A DNA stretch of 64,000 nt from Comamonas koreensis (GTDB lineage: Bacteria; Pseudomonadota; Gammaproteobacteria; Burkholderiales; Burkholderiaceae_C), in the NCBI RefSeq assembly GCF_014076495.1, contig NZ_CP043575.1, positions 3,410,001-3,474,000 of the forward strand. Direction: 5' to 3'. Position 1 is the first letter of the stretch, and every line of letters begins with the position of its first letter. The notes beneath the pieces are model-generated. The model saw only the letters and a list, made by a program, of their open reading frames with translations. It made no database searches and was not told where the DNA came from. Shown one piece after another: positions 47,287 through 55,765 of the stretch. Made by a program: the position numbers and the translations under genes.

Positions 47287-47543
47287 GCGGCGCTCCTGCC
47301 GCTGCGGCGCAGCTGGGGGACTGCATCCGCATCAGACGCCGGCGCAATACTGGCCTGCAACGCCTCGATCTGCGCCAGCTCCCGGGCAATCTGCTCGTCG
47401 GTGATCACCGGCTTGCGCCGCATCGGCAGCATGCGCACCACTTCCTTGCCGTGGCGCGTGATGCGCACTTCCTCGCCCTGCTCGACCAACTCGACCAAGG
47501 CAGAGAAACGGGTTTTCGCTTCGTAGATACCGACGCTGTGCAT
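47283..47543 (-). CDS. vapB: Phd/YefM-type antitoxin
   Basis: An 86-residue antitoxin: MHSVGIYEAKTRFSALVELVEQGEEVRITRHGKEVVRMLPMRRK is the Phd/YefM DNA-binding domain (YEAKTRFSALVELV then EVRITRHGK). A helical tail (ITDEQIARELAQIEALQASIAPAS) should wrap the toxin. The ATG at 47543 is chosen because the family starts near this point; a longer reading from 47654 passes through the promoter. It represses its own operon, probably through the direct repeats at 47580-47608. Confidence 0.82.
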   Translation of the reverse strand: MHSVGIYEAKTRFSALVELVEQGEEVRITRHGKEVVRMLPMRRKPVITDEQIARELAQIEALQASIAPASDADAVPQLRRSGRSAA

Positions 47544-47579
47544 GGAAGTGGGTGACAAAAAATCTGTCCTGAACATCAA

Positions 47580-47619
47580 TTCAGACCAGATTCTAGCATT
47601 CAGACCAGTTTTATGCCAA
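47580..47619 (-). promoter_or_regulatory. Promoter and operator of the vapBC pair
   Basis: Minus-strand -35 TTGGCA (47619-47614), an 18-bp spacer, -10 TAGAAT (47595-47590). Two direct copies of TTCAGACCAG (47580-47589 and 47599-47608) flank the -10 box, a likely autoregulatory operator. Confidence 0.6.
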
Positions 47620-47646
47620 TAGCTGGCACAAGAGGTGAGAATACAG

Positions 47647-47741
47647 CCCAGCAAACCAAAGGTTTGCGGTTGAGGCTAGGCGCGCAGCCGCAGGCAGTAC
47701 TGAAGTACGAAAAGGCAAGCAACAACGCATCAAGGGTTGTG
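47647..47741. repeat. Dispersed intergenic repeat, copy A
   Basis: A 95-bp element sharing blocks with 55632-55755: CCCAGCAAACC-R-AAGGTTTGCGG, CTAGGCG, AGCCGCAGGCAGTAC, GTACGA and ATCAAGGGTTGTG. Internal short inverted repeats (CAAACC/GGTTTG, AGTACNNNNGTAC) suggest a MITE- or REP-like hairpin element. Confidence 0.7.
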
Positions 47742-47985
47742 TTCTCGCCTCGAAAGGAGGAGCGCCGCGTCAGTGCAAGGTGGTGAGGTATACGCTGTCA
47801 AAGGTACAGGGTACGTGGTTCCGGGCTGATGGGTAAGCCGTGTATTGAGCACGTTTGCGCTGCCCTCCGCGCATCCAGATGGGACCCAGAATATTTTCAA
47901 CCCCCTGGCTCCCAGCCGGGGTCTTTGCACTCGCCCGTGGCGCTCCAAAAACTAGATGGTGATCCTTTATGGGGTCAGTGAACGG

Positions 47986-48444
47986 CTATGCCGCCACATC
48001 GATCTGCCAGTTGGCCGATTGCAGCACCACATTGGTCTCGCGGATGCGGCGCGACAGATCATCGGCCTGCTTTTGCAAGCTGGCCACATTGATCTGCGGC
48101 AGCCATTTGATCTCGCGCTGGCTGTAGCGGTCCACATCCTTGTGCGTGGCGGCGATGGTGGCGACCAGCAGCGAATGCTGGGCGACCAGGGTATCGCGCT
48201 GGGCCAGGATATCGGCCAGCGGGCGGCCATCAGCCAAGCGGGCCGTCTCGTTGGCGGTGTTGATGGCGCGCACCAGCTGCTGCTGCGCGAGCAAGGTCGA
48301 GGTGGCCTCAGTGAGCAGGTCTTCGACTCGCTCCTTGGGCTGCTCGCCTTCTTGCACGATGGCATTGCGGGCAATGCGCTCACGCAGGGAGAGCAGCTTT
48401 TTCTTGTGGTCGGCTCTGAGCAACAGGGCTTCGGCAAGCTTCAT
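47986..48444 (-). CDS. DIP1984 family protein
   Basis: A 152-residue helical protein: MKLAEALLLRADHKKKLLSLRERIARNAIVQEGEQPKERVEDLL...HKDVDRYSQREIKWLPQINVASLQKQADDLSRRIRETNVVLQSANWQIDV. This is the full pattern of the DIP1984 family of uncharacterised soluble proteins, including the REIKWLPQINVASLQ core and the final SANWQIDV. The ATG at 48444 is preceded by GGAAGGAG region within reach; an ATG 8 codons earlier is possible. It lies between guaB and the vapBC pair. Biochemical function unknown. Confidence 0.8.
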   Translation of the reverse strand: MKLAEALLLRADHKKKLLSLRERIARNAIVQEGEQPKERVEDLLTEATSTLLAQQQLVRAINTANETARLADGRPLADILAQRDTLVAQHSLLVATIAATHKDVDRYSQREIKWLPQINVASLQKQADDLSRRIRETNVVLQSANWQIDVAA

Positions 48445-48466
48445 CGGCATTCCTTGGAAGGAGTTC

Positions 48467-48494
48467 AAAAAAATGGCTGCCAGCGGCAGCCATT
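48467..48494 (-). terminator. guaB terminator
   Basis: On the minus strand a perfect 10-bp stem AATGGCTGCC/GGCAGCCATT with a 3-base loop is followed by TTTTT, 11 bp after the guaB stop. Confidence 0.9.
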
Positions 48495-48504
48495 CTCGGG
48501 ACCA

Positions 48505-49980
48505 TCAGTCAGCGCGGTAGTTTGGAGCTTCCTTGGTGATCTGCACATCGTGCACATGCGACTCACGGATACCGGCTGCGGTGATTTCCACAAACTCGGC
48601 CTTCTCGTTCATCTCGGCAATCGATGCGCAACCGCAGTAGCCCATCGATGCGCGCACGCCGCCGGCCATTTGGTAGACGATGGCAACCATCGAACCCTTG
48701 TAGGGCACGCGGCCTTCGATGCCTTCTGGCACCAGCTTGTCGGCATTGGGGTTGCCGGTGCTCGATTCCTGGAAGTAGCGGTCGGCCGAGCCTTGCTGCA
48801 TCGCGCCGATCGAGCCCATGCCGCGGTAGCTCTTGTATGAGCGGCCTTGGTAGAGGATCACTTCGCCGGGTGCTTCTTCGGTGCCGGCAAACATGCCGCC
48901 CATCATGATGGTCGATGCGCCAGCGGCCAGGGCCTTGGAGATATCGCCCGAGAAGCGGATACCGCCGTCAGCGATCAAAGGCACGCCGGTGCCTTGAAGC
49001 GCCTGGGCCACGCTGTCGACAGCCATGATCTGGGGCACGCCCACACCGGCCACAATACGCGTGGTGCAGATGGAGCCTGGGCCGATACCGACCTTGACCG
49101 CATCAGCGCCTGCCTCGACCAGCGCCAGCGCCGCTGCGCCGGTGGCGATGTTGCCGCCGATCACATCTACCTGGGGGTAGTTTTGCTTGACCCAGCGCAC
49201 GCGCTCGATCACGCCACGGCTGTGGCCGTGGGCGGTGTCCACCACGAGGGCGTCCACACCGGCCTTGACCAGCAGGTCCACACGCTCTTCGGTGCCAGCG
49301 CCCACGCCAACGGCCGCCGCCACGCGCAGACGGCCAGCGCGGTCACGTGCGGCATTGGGGAAGGTGGTTTGCTTGGTGATGTCCTTGACGGTGATCAGGC
49401 CCTTGAGTTCAAAGGCATCGTTCACCACCAGAATGCGCTCGAGCTTGTGCTTGTTGAGCAAAGCCTTGGCAGCGGCGGGCGTGGTGTCGTCTTTTTCATT
49501 GACGGTCACCAGCTTGTCGCGCGGCGTCATGATGTCGCGCGCCTTGACGTCGTAGCGGGTCTCAAAGCGCAGATCGCGGCTGGTCACAATGCCAACCACC
49601 TTGCCGCCGTCGCAGACCGGGAAGCCGGAGATGCCCCGCTCCTCGGACAGCTGCATGATCTGCAGCACCGTGTGCTCAGGCGTGATCACCACCGGGTCGT
49701 GCACGACGCCCGATTCATGGCGCTTGACCTTGGAGACCTCGGCAGCTTGCTGCTCGGCGGTCATGTTCTTATGGATCACACCAATACCGCCCTCCTGAGC
49801 GATGGCAATCGCCAGTCTGGCTTCCGTGACCGTGTCCATGGCGGCAGACACCAGGGGCAGGTTCAGGCGGATATTGCGGGAGAATTGGGTGGCGAGAGAG
49901 ACGTCCTTGGGCAGGACTTGGGAGTATGCGGGCACCAGCAACACATCGTCGAAGGTGAGCGCTTTTCCGATCAGGCGCAT
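48505..49980 (-). CDS. guaB: IMP dehydrogenase
   Basis: A 491-residue enzyme converting IMP to XMP with NAD+, the committed step of GMP synthesis. The TIM-barrel opens with [46 protein letters not shown]. Two CBS repeats sit at ~95-205. The active-site loop [18 protein letters not shown] (~300-317) holds the catalytic Cys, then [26 protein letters not shown] and the flap Arg-Tyr block VPYKGS. The end [12 protein letters not shown] is typical. It works with guaA, found nearby on the same strand. Confidence 0.97.
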   Translation of the reverse strand: MRLIGKALTFDDVLLVPAYSQVLPKDVSLATQFSRNIRLNLPLVSAAMDTVTEARLAIAIAQEGGIGVIHKNMTAEQQAAEVSKVKRHESGVVHDPVVITPEHTVLQIMQLSEERGISGFPVCDGGKVVGIVTSRDLRFETRYDVKARDIMTPRDKLVTVNEKDDTTPAAAKALLNKHKLERILVVNDAFELKGLITVKDITKQTTFPNAARDRAGRLRVAAAVGVGAGTEERVDLLVKAGVDALVVDTAHGHSRGVIERVRWVKQNYPQVDVIGGNIATGAAALALVEAGADAVKVGIGPGSICTTRIVAGVGVPQIMAVDSVAQALQGTGVPLIADGGIRFSGDISKALAAGASTIMMGGMFAGTEEAPGEVILYQGRSYKSYRGMGSIGAMQQGSADRYFQESSTGNPNADKLVPEGIEGRVPYKGSMVAIVYQMAGGVRASMGYCGCASIAEMNEKAEFVEITAAGIRESHVHDVQITKEAPNYRAD

Positions 49981-50124
49981 TGTGAAGGCTCCAAAAGAAA
50001 GATTCTACCGTCTTTTGTAAACAGCTTGCAGGGCAGCCGTATTACATCCCTTCGGCGCAAGCCTGTTATCTGCAACCAACAACTTCGTCTGGCGTTGACA
50101 ATCGGCAAGCTACACTCGCCTTCT

Positions 50125-50703
50125 ATGAAACTCATCAAGCTCCTTCTCCTCTCGGTAGCCATTGGCATTGGCGCGCCCGCCATGGCCCAATGGCAGTGGG
50201 TCGACAAAGACGGCCGCAAGGTCTTCAGCGACCGCCCACCGGGATTGGAGGTGCCGGAGAAGAACATCCTCAAGCGCCCCAAGGGCTATGGCTCGCTCAA
50301 GGGCGTGCAGTCCTCGGGCACAGGCCCTGCGCTGCGCGAGGTCGCACCCGCGCCCCAGGAGGGCGAGTCTGGCGATGGCGCAGCAGCACCCGCCCCCGCT
50401 GCTGGGGCCGCCCCGGCTGGCGGTGCCGCCGCTGCCAAGGCCGCCACTGGCAAGGACAAGGAGCTCGAAGCCAAAAAGGCCGCTGACGCCAAAGCCAAGA
50501 CCGATGCCGAAGCCGCAGAAAAAGCCAAGCAAGCGGCAGCCAAGGCCGACAACTGCAAGCGCGCCCAGCAGGCCAAGGCGATGTATGACACCGGCAAGGC
50601 CGTGCGCGCACCCAATGAAAAGGGCGAGATGGTGTTCCAGAGCGCCGAGCAGCGCGCCGCCGAGATCAAGCGCACCGATGAGGTGATCTTCAACAACTGC
50701 TGA
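50125..50703 (+). CDS. DUF4124 domain periplasmic protein
   Basis: A 192-residue exported protein. The signal peptide MKLIKLLLLSVAIGIGAPAMA precedes the DUF4124 motif QWQWVDKDGRKVFSDRPPGLEVPEKNIL. A long Ala/Pro/Lys-rich low-complexity region (~75-140) and a Cys-bearing helix (NCKRAQQAKAMYDTGKAVRAPNEKGEMVFQSAEQRAAEIKR...FNNC) follow. DUF4124 proteins are common in betaproteobacteria, of unknown role. The ATG at 50125 is the one with the signal peptide. A strong terminator follows. Confidence 0.8.
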   Translation: MKLIKLLLLSVAIGIGAPAMAQWQWVDKDGRKVFSDRPPGLEVPEKNILKRPKGYGSLKGVQSSGTGPALREVAPAPQEGESGDGAAAPAPAAGAAPAGGAAAAKAATGKDKELEAKKAADAKAKTDAEAAEKAKQAAAKADNCKRAQQAKAMYDTGKAVRAPNEKGEMVFQSAEQRAAEIKRTDEVIFNNC

Positions 50704-50721
50704 TCGCCCGTGCCCCACACC

Positions 50722-50750
50722 AAAAAGCCAAGCAGATGCTTGGCTTTTTT
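50722..50750. terminator. Bidirectional terminator
   Basis: AAAAAGCCAAGC/GCTTGGCTTTTTT, a perfect stem with a 4-base loop and T-runs on both strands. It serves the DUF4124 gene and the convergent rnfH gene. Confidence 0.9.
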
Positions 50751-50790
50751 CCATGCGGCGATGGCCGCGCAATGGCGGTGAACCTTTTCT

Positions 50791-51147
50791 TTAAGCGCCG
50801 TAACCGGCCTTGGACTGCGGCCTGCGCCGGGCAAACAGGCCGGCGCCACGGGCGCCCTGCTTGGCAAAGCGCTCACGGCGCGCTTTCTTGGGGTCGACCT
50901 TGAGGGCTTCGTACAGCTCCACCCGATCCCCATCGGCCAGCAGCTGGCTGCGGGGCCGCACCCGGCCCCAGATGCCCGCATCCTGCGCATCGGCAAACAC
51001 CTGGCCGGTTTGCTGGCCAGCCGCTGCCAGGGCCTGGGCCAGGCTGGCACCGGCGGCCAGCTGCAGCTGCACCGTCTGGGGCTGGCCGTTCTGGGCCCAG
51101 ACCACCTCAATCTGCATCAGCGCGGCGCCCGCTGCGGTATCAGCCAT
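50791..51147 (-). CDS. rnfH: RnfH family ubiquitin-fold protein
   Basis: A 118-residue protein: MQIEVVWAQNGQPQTVQLQLAAGASLAQALAAAGQQTG...IWGRVRPRSQLLADGDRVELYEALKVDPKKARRERFAKQ is the RnfH (UPF0125) ubiquitin-like fold with its GDRVE(L/I)YR-L-DPK signature. It is paired with ratA, as usual in proteobacteria (ratA-rnfH, the former yfjG-yfjF). The ATG at 51147 overlaps the ratA stop by 8 bp; an ATG 10 codons further may be the true start. Confidence 0.85.
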   Translation of the reverse strand: MADTAAGAALMQIEVVWAQNGQPQTVQLQLAAGASLAQALAAAGQQTGQVFADAQDAGIWGRVRPRSQLLADGDRVELYEALKVDPKKARRERFAKQGARGAGLFARRRPQSKAGYGA

Positions 51148-51580
51148 AGATCTTCTCGGCCCGCTGGATAAAGGCATCCATCATCGTGGCGGCGATCTTG
51201 TCAAAAATGGGTCCGACCACGGCGGCGAGCGCCATGCTGTCAAAGCCATAGCTCAGGCTCAGCGACACCTTGCAGGCGCGCTGGCTGCCATCGCCCACCG
51301 GCTCAAAGCGCCAGTCGCCTTGCAGCTGCGAGAACGGCCCCTTGACCAGGGCCATCTGCAGCCGCTTGCCCGGCTCATAGGTGTTGCGGGTGACAAAGGA
51401 TTTTTTGATACCCGCCAGCGCAATGCCGACCTCGGCGGTCACACCATCGGCGTGCTGCTCGAGCACGCGCGCGTGGTCACACCAGGGCAGAAAATCGGGA
51501 TAGCGCGGCACATCGGCCACGAGATCGAACATCTCCTGGGGGCTGTACCAGATCAGGACGGACTTGTTGACAGTTTTCAT
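51140..51580 (-). CDS. ratA: RatA-type START/SRPBCC protein
   Basis: A 146-residue protein: MKTVNKSVLIWYSPQEMFDLVADVPRYPDFLPWCDHARVLEQHADGVTAEVGIALAGIKKSFVTRN...GWRFEP-type strand (GDWRFEPVGDGSQRACKVSLSLSYGF) and C-terminal helix with FDKIAATMMDAFIQRAEKIYG. This is the coenzyme Q-binding/START-fold family of RatA and Coq10, implicated in ubiquinone function or ribosome association. The ATG at 51580 matches the family N-terminus. It lies divergent from smpB, the conserved gene order. Confidence 0.88.
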   Translation of the reverse strand: MKTVNKSVLIWYSPQEMFDLVADVPRYPDFLPWCDHARVLEQHADGVTAEVGIALAGIKKSFVTRNTYEPGKRLQMALVKGPFSQLQGDWRFEPVGDGSQRACKVSLSLSYGFDSMALAAVVGPIFDKIAATMMDAFIQRAEKIYG

Positions 51581-51717
51581 GCAGACAGGAGGGAGGGCCG
51601 CAGCAGCAAACCGGCTGCCGCCCGAAACATTCATAAAATCATAGACCAGAACAAAAAGCGCAGCCCCCAGCAGCCCTATGGACTTGGGAAAGCCGTTTTG
51701 CCCCTAATATTGCAATT

Positions 51718-52191
51718 ATGTCGAAGACGAACAACACCAACAGCCGCATAGCCGATAACAAGAAGGCTGCATTCAACTATTTCTTTGAGGAACGCTTCGA
51801 AGCGGGCATGGTGCTGCACGGCTGGGAGGTCAAGGCGCTGCGCGAGGGCAAGGCCCAGCTCACCGATGGTTATGTGCTGGTCAAGAATGGCGAGCTCTTT
51901 CTGATGGGCTGCCAGATCAACCCGCTCAAGACCGCCTCCACCCATGTCAGCCCCGATGCCGCACGCATCAAGAAGCTCTTGATGAAGAAGGACGAGATCA
52001 AGCGCCTGATCGGCAAGGTCGAGCAAAAGGGCTACACCCTCGTCCCCATCAACCTGCACTGGAAAAACGGCCTGGCCAAATGCGATATTGCACTGGCCAA
52101 GGGCAAGGCCGAACATGACAAGCGCGATGTGATCAAGGACCGCGAAGGCAAGCGCGAGGTAGAGCGCGCGATGAAGGTGCATAACCGTTGA
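51718..52191 (+). CDS. smpB: SsrA-binding protein SmpB
   Basis: A 157-residue protein with the SmpB family markers: [57 protein letters not shown], then [41 protein letters not shown], whose basic C-terminal tail enters the ribosomal mRNA channel. It delivers tmRNA to stalled ribosomes. It is the host's partner for its own tmRNA and presumably also for the prophage-borne tmRNA at 18.4-18.9 kb, which has no SmpB gene of its own in the window. Confidence 0.96.
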   Translation: MSKTNNTNSRIADNKKAAFNYFFEERFEAGMVLHGWEVKALREGKAQLTDGYVLVKNGELFLMGCQINPLKTASTHVSPDAARIKKLLMKKDEIKRLIGKVEQKGYTLVPINLHWKNGLAKCDIALAKGKAEHDKRDVIKDREGKREVERAMKVHNR

Positions 52192-52289
52192 TAGACCAGA
52201 TGGCCCAATGGCGGTTGCACCTGGGCGCCAGCGTAGAGACTTTGAACAGGTTCTAAGATAGCGGCTCCATCCTGACTGGAGACCCCGCC

Positions 52290-52904
52290 ATGCACACACT
52301 GCTGCGGCTTGCACGCTTTGGCCTGGCCGCCCTGGTGCTCGCAGCCATCGGCCAACAGCTGTCCCTGCATGCCGCGCACGGCCTGCGTTTTGCCAACTTC
52401 TTCAGCTATTTCACGGTGCTGTCCAATCTGTTGGCGGCGCTGGTGCTGGTGCTCGGTGCCTGCACACCGGCGCGTGCTGAGCGCCCCTGGCTCAGCCAGT
52501 TGCGTTTTTTCTCTGCGCTCAACATGGCCATTGTCGGCCTGGTGTTTGCCTTGCTGCTGCGCAACCTGGATGTCGGCCTGATGCAGGCCTGGATCAACAG
52601 GGTGCTGCACTACCTGATGCCGGTCGCCGTGGTGCTCGACTGGCTGCTCGCCCCGCCGGCCGCGCCGCTGGCACGCAAGGTCCTGGGCAAGGCGTTGGTC
52701 CTGCCGGCGCTCTACCTCCTCTACACCTTGCTGCGCGGCCAGCTGACGGGCTGGTATCCCTACCCCTTCCTGAACCCGGCCCATGTCGGTGGTTTCGGGG
52801 GTGTGGCGGCCTATGCGGCCACGATTGCGCTGGGTTTTGTGGTGCTGGGTAGTGGGCTGCTGGTCGCCGCCCAAGGCATGACTGCCAGCAAGCGCATGCG
52901 ATAA
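52290..52904 (+). CDS. Pr6Pr family membrane protein
   Basis: A 204-residue polytopic membrane protein with six or so hydrophobic segments (LAALVLAAIGQQL, FFSYFTVLSNLLAALVLVLGA, ALNMAIVGLVFALLLRNL, WINRVLHYLMPVAVVLDWLL, ALVLPALYLLYTLLRG and ATIALGFVVLGSGLLVA). FFSYFTVLSNLLAALV, VLHYLMPVAVVLDWLL and GWYPYPFLNP are the family marks. Pr6Pr proteins are uncharacterised in bacteria and distantly like eukaryotic FAR-17a/AIG1 membrane proteins. It stands alone between smpB and a lipoprotein gene. Confidence 0.8.
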   Translation: MHTLLRLARFGLAALVLAAIGQQLSLHAAHGLRFANFFSYFTVLSNLLAALVLVLGACTPARAERPWLSQLRFFSALNMAIVGLVFALLLRNLDVGLMQAWINRVLHYLMPVAVVLDWLLAPPAAPLARKVLGKALVLPALYLLYTLLRGQLTGWYPYPFLNPAHVGGFGGVAAYAATIALGFVVLGSGLLVAAQGMTASKRMR

Positions 52905-53025
52905 GACCCGACACAGCGGGCCGGCAGCTGAGCGCGGTGTGTTCGAGGATGGGCATCTGTCCGACATGGCGGGCCAGCGCCCCCACCTATATTGAGGACA
53001 CCATCAACCAACCTGGGTGCCGTCT

Positions 53026-53427
53026 ATGTTCTCCAAGCTTGCTGTACTGGCCATTCCGCTGTCCGCCGTTCTTTTGACCGCCTGTGGCTCCATGCACCAC
53101 AAAGCGTCGGATACGAGCACGCCAGTGCGATCCGCAGATGGCGTGCTCGTCGGCCCCGATGGCCGCACGCTCTACACCTTCACCAAGGACACCGCTGGCA
53201 GCGGTGCATCCACCTGCTACCAGCAGTGCGCCACCAACTGGCCGCCACTGGGCGTGGCTGCAGGTGCCAAGCCGATTGGTGACTTCAGCATCATCACCCG
53301 CACCGACAACACCCAGCAATGGGCTTACAAGGGCTGGCCACTGTACTACTTTGCCAAAGACAGCCAGGCAGGCGACAAGCGTGGCGATGGCATGGGCGGC
53401 GGTGTGTGGAAGCTGGCCAAGCCTTGA
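53026..53427 (+). CDS. Secreted-repeat (COG4315-like) lipoprotein
   Basis: A 133-residue lipoprotein. The signal MFSKLAVLAIPLSAVLLTAC ends in lipobox LTAC. The mature part has two copies of the beta pattern of COG4315 secreted repeats: VLVGPDGRTLYTFTKDTAGSGASTCYQQCATNWPPLGV, and GDFSIITRTDNTQQWAYKGWPLYYFAKDSQAGDKRGDGMGGGVWKLAKP. The function is unknown; such proteins are found in the cell envelope. A GTG three codons upstream could be the start instead. A terminator follows. Confidence 0.82.
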   Translation: MFSKLAVLAIPLSAVLLTACGSMHHKASDTSTPVRSADGVLVGPDGRTLYTFTKDTAGSGASTCYQQCATNWPPLGVAAGAKPIGDFSIITRTDNTQQWAYKGWPLYYFAKDSQAGDKRGDGMGGGVWKLAKP

Positions 53428-53462
53428 TCGGCTAACGCCCTTCAGCTTTAGTGCAAACAACA

Positions 53463-53488
53463 AGAGGTGGCCTTACGGCCACCTCTTT
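53463..53488. terminator. Bidirectional terminator
   Basis: Perfect stem AGAGGTGGCC/GGCCACCTCT with a TTAC loop, between the lipoprotein gene and the convergent oleate hydratase gene. Confidence 0.8.
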
Positions 53489-53517
53489 GCGTTGGGGCGC
53501 TCTGTCCAGCGCGCTGC

Positions 53518-55482
53518 TTATTTGGACTTGTCGCGCAGATTGCTGCTGTAGCGCTCCAGCCAAGTGGAGACCTTGCTCAAGGCCTGGCCGCCCTTGCCCA
53601 GCAGTTGAGCCAGCTCCGATTCCGCGCGCTCGCGCAAGGTCTCCTCGTTCTCGGGCAGCGGCGGCAGGATGTGGGCGAAATAGGTTTTGCCCAGCACCCG
53701 GTGCAGCAAACGCTCGCCGACAAAGGGCTGGTTGCCGTTCAGCGCCCGCGCGCCCTTGATGATGTTGCGGATGTCGTACTGCGTAGGGCTGATGTCGGGC
53801 ACCTGCTTGGGCAGGCCCAGCAAGGTGTAGACACCGATGCGCGCGGTGCGCACCGAGCTTTCCATCGTGAAGATGATGTCATTGCTGGTCTCGACAAACT
53901 GGCCGACCAAGGCCAGGTTGGTGCAGCCCTCGGGCACCACATGGGGCCGGTCGCCGGCGGCGCGGGGCATGAACTGCGCCGTGATGTAAGGCATCAAGGC
54001 CAGGCGCACCTTGGTGTTGGCCGCCACCGCATCGATCTGGTCGGCAATGCCCAGGTGGTAGCACAGCTCGGCCAGAATCTCGCGGCCCGTGCATTCGGGC
54101 ATGGTCTTGGCGACATGGTTGCCCTTTTTGTCCATCAGCAGCGCATACACCCACAGCACCAGCACATCGCCGGGCTGGTCGGGAAAATGCGGCTGGCGGT
54201 TGCAGGTAAAGCTCATCACCCAGTTCGAATCGGTGAAGGTGATGATGCCGCCGGTCACCGTCTTGCCGGAGTACGGATCGTTGACCGACAGCTCCTTGAG
54301 CTTGTCGATCAGCGGTGAGGCTTTGCAGGTCAAGGTGGCCGACTCCCACATCGAGCCCTTCACATCGCCATAGAACTTCTCGGGCCGGCCAAACACCGGC
54401 GACTTGGCCGCCAAGCGCTTCCACAGGGTCCAGTCGCTGTCCTCACCCGGCTCCTCATTGCCGCGCGCCAGCACCGGCGCGGTGTCCAGGTCGCCATAGG
54501 CCGTGCCTTCGGTCATCGAGCCGGTCAGCGCAAACACCACATCATGGGGGCCGACGTCAATCTGAACCTCCTGACCCGCCGATTTGCAACGGATCCCGGT
54601 CACCGTGCGGCTGCCTGCTTCCTCGCGCATGTCCAGGTCATAGACACGGGTGTTGAACTGCACCTTGACGCCCTTGTCCTTGAGCATGCGCGTCAGCGGC
54701 ACGACAAAGCTGTCGTACTGGTTGTACTTGGGAAACACGAGCGCCGACATGTCGGTGAGGCCATCGATGGCGTCCAGGAAGCGGTGCATGTAGAGCTTCA
54801 TCTCCAGCAGGCTTTGCCAGTTCTCGAACGCGAACATCGAGCGCCACAGGTACCAGAAATTGGTCTCCAGAAAACTGGCGCTGAAATAGGACTCGATGCT
54901 GATGTCGTCGAGTTCCTCCTTGCGCTTGAGCAGCAGCTTGACGATCTCCCACTGGTGCGCCTTGGTCAGACCCAGCGTCGAGAAATCGCGGATCTTGCCC
55001 TGCTGGTGCATCAGCCGGGCCTTGGACCAGTTCGGGTCGTTGTCGTTGACGAAGCGGTACTCGTCGAGCACGCTGTAGCCCTCGGGCAGCTCCAGCGCCG
55101 GCACATCCTGGAACAGGTCCCAGAAGTTGTCGTAGTTCCAGTTCATCTCGCGGCCGCCGCGCACGATATAGCCTTGCTCGGCATTGCCCGCGCCATCGAG
55201 CGAGCCGCCAGTCACATCGAGCGTATCCAGGATGGTGATGTCTTCGCCCGCCATGCCGCCGTCGCGGATCATGTAGAAGGCGGCTGCCAGGCCGGCAATG
55301 CCGCTGCCGATGATCCAGGCCTTGCGCCCCACGACCGGCGCGCCCAGCACCGGCCGGTTGCGCATATAGGCGCCCATCATGTCCGGTGGTGGCAGGCTGT
55401 CTTGCGGGCCCTTGCGCCAAAAGCCTTCGCCGATGTTGGCCTCCACGCGGATTGAGGAGGCCTGGGAGTCTGCATGCGTCAT
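53518..55482 (-). CDS. ohyA: Oleate hydratase (MCRA family)
   Basis: A 654-residue FAD-dependent hydratase adding water to the cis-9 double bond of oleic acid to give 10-hydroxystearate. The N-terminal Rossmann block is [33 protein letters not shown], followed by GGSLDGAG and [30 protein letters not shown], the signature of the family, with the catalytic Glu in the REMNWNYD context. The length fits. MTHADSQ at 55482 is chosen because AAAGG lies upstream. It detoxifies unsaturated fatty acids. It is a single-gene unit next to the dispersed repeat copy B. Confidence 0.9.
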   Translation of the reverse strand: MTHADSQASSIRVEANIGEGFWRKGPQDSLPPPDMMGAYMRNRPVLGAPVVGRKAWIIGSGIAGLAAAFYMIRDGGMAGEDITILDTLDVTGGSLDGAGNAEQGYIVRGGREMNWNYDNFWDLFQDVPALELPEGYSVLDEYRFVNDNDPNWSKARLMHQQGKIRDFSTLGLTKAHQWEIVKLLLKRKEELDDISIESYFSASFLETNFWYLWRSMFAFENWQSLLEMKLYMHRFLDAIDGLTDMSALVFPKYNQYDSFVVPLTRMLKDKGVKVQFNTRVYDLDMREEAGSRTVTGIRCKSAGQEVQIDVGPHDVVFALTGSMTEGTAYGDLDTAPVLARGNEEPGEDSDWTLWKRLAAKSPVFGRPEKFYGDVKGSMWESATLTCKASPLIDKLKELSVNDPYSGKTVTGGIITFTDSNWVMSFTCNRQPHFPDQPGDVLVLWVYALLMDKKGNHVAKTMPECTGREILAELCYHLGIADQIDAVAANTKVRLALMPYITAQFMPRAAGDRPHVVPEGCTNLALVGQFVETSNDIIFTMESSVRTARIGVYTLLGLPKQVPDISPTQYDIRNIIKGARALNGNQPFVGERLLHRVLGKTYFAHILPPLPENEETLRERAESELAQLLGKGGQALSKVSTWLERYSSNLRDKSK

Positions 55483-55631
55483 GGTCTTGCCTTTCATGGA
55501 TACCTGAGGATCACATGCCAAGGTATAGCACACCGATTCGCCAGGGCCTTTGACAGTCGGCAAGGGCCTACGTATTCACGCAGGCCCTCGTATGGCTCGC
55601 AAGCCCTGATGGCTTAGAGCTGCTAACACGA

Positions 55632-55755
55632 CCCAGCAAACCGAAGGTTTGCGGTTGAGACTAGGCGTCCCCGACTAGGCGTCAAGCCGCAGGCAGTACA
55701 GACGTACGACAAGGCTTGGCGCGGCCGGCGCGGCAACGACGTATCAAGGGTTGTG
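55632..55755. repeat. Dispersed intergenic repeat, copy B
   Basis: A 124-bp element sharing the blocks listed for the copy at 47647-47741, but with an internal duplication of CTAGGCGTC and a ~20-bp GC-rich insertion. It lies between the oleate hydratase gene and the catabolic operon. Confidence 0.7.
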
Positions 55756-55765
55756 GTAGCGGCTC

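Noticed and set aside
45058..47526. 822-codon plus-strand frame over guaA and vapBC
   Set aside because: Antisense to well-known genes, His/Gln/Gly-rich and without motifs; typical shadow frame in high-GC DNA.
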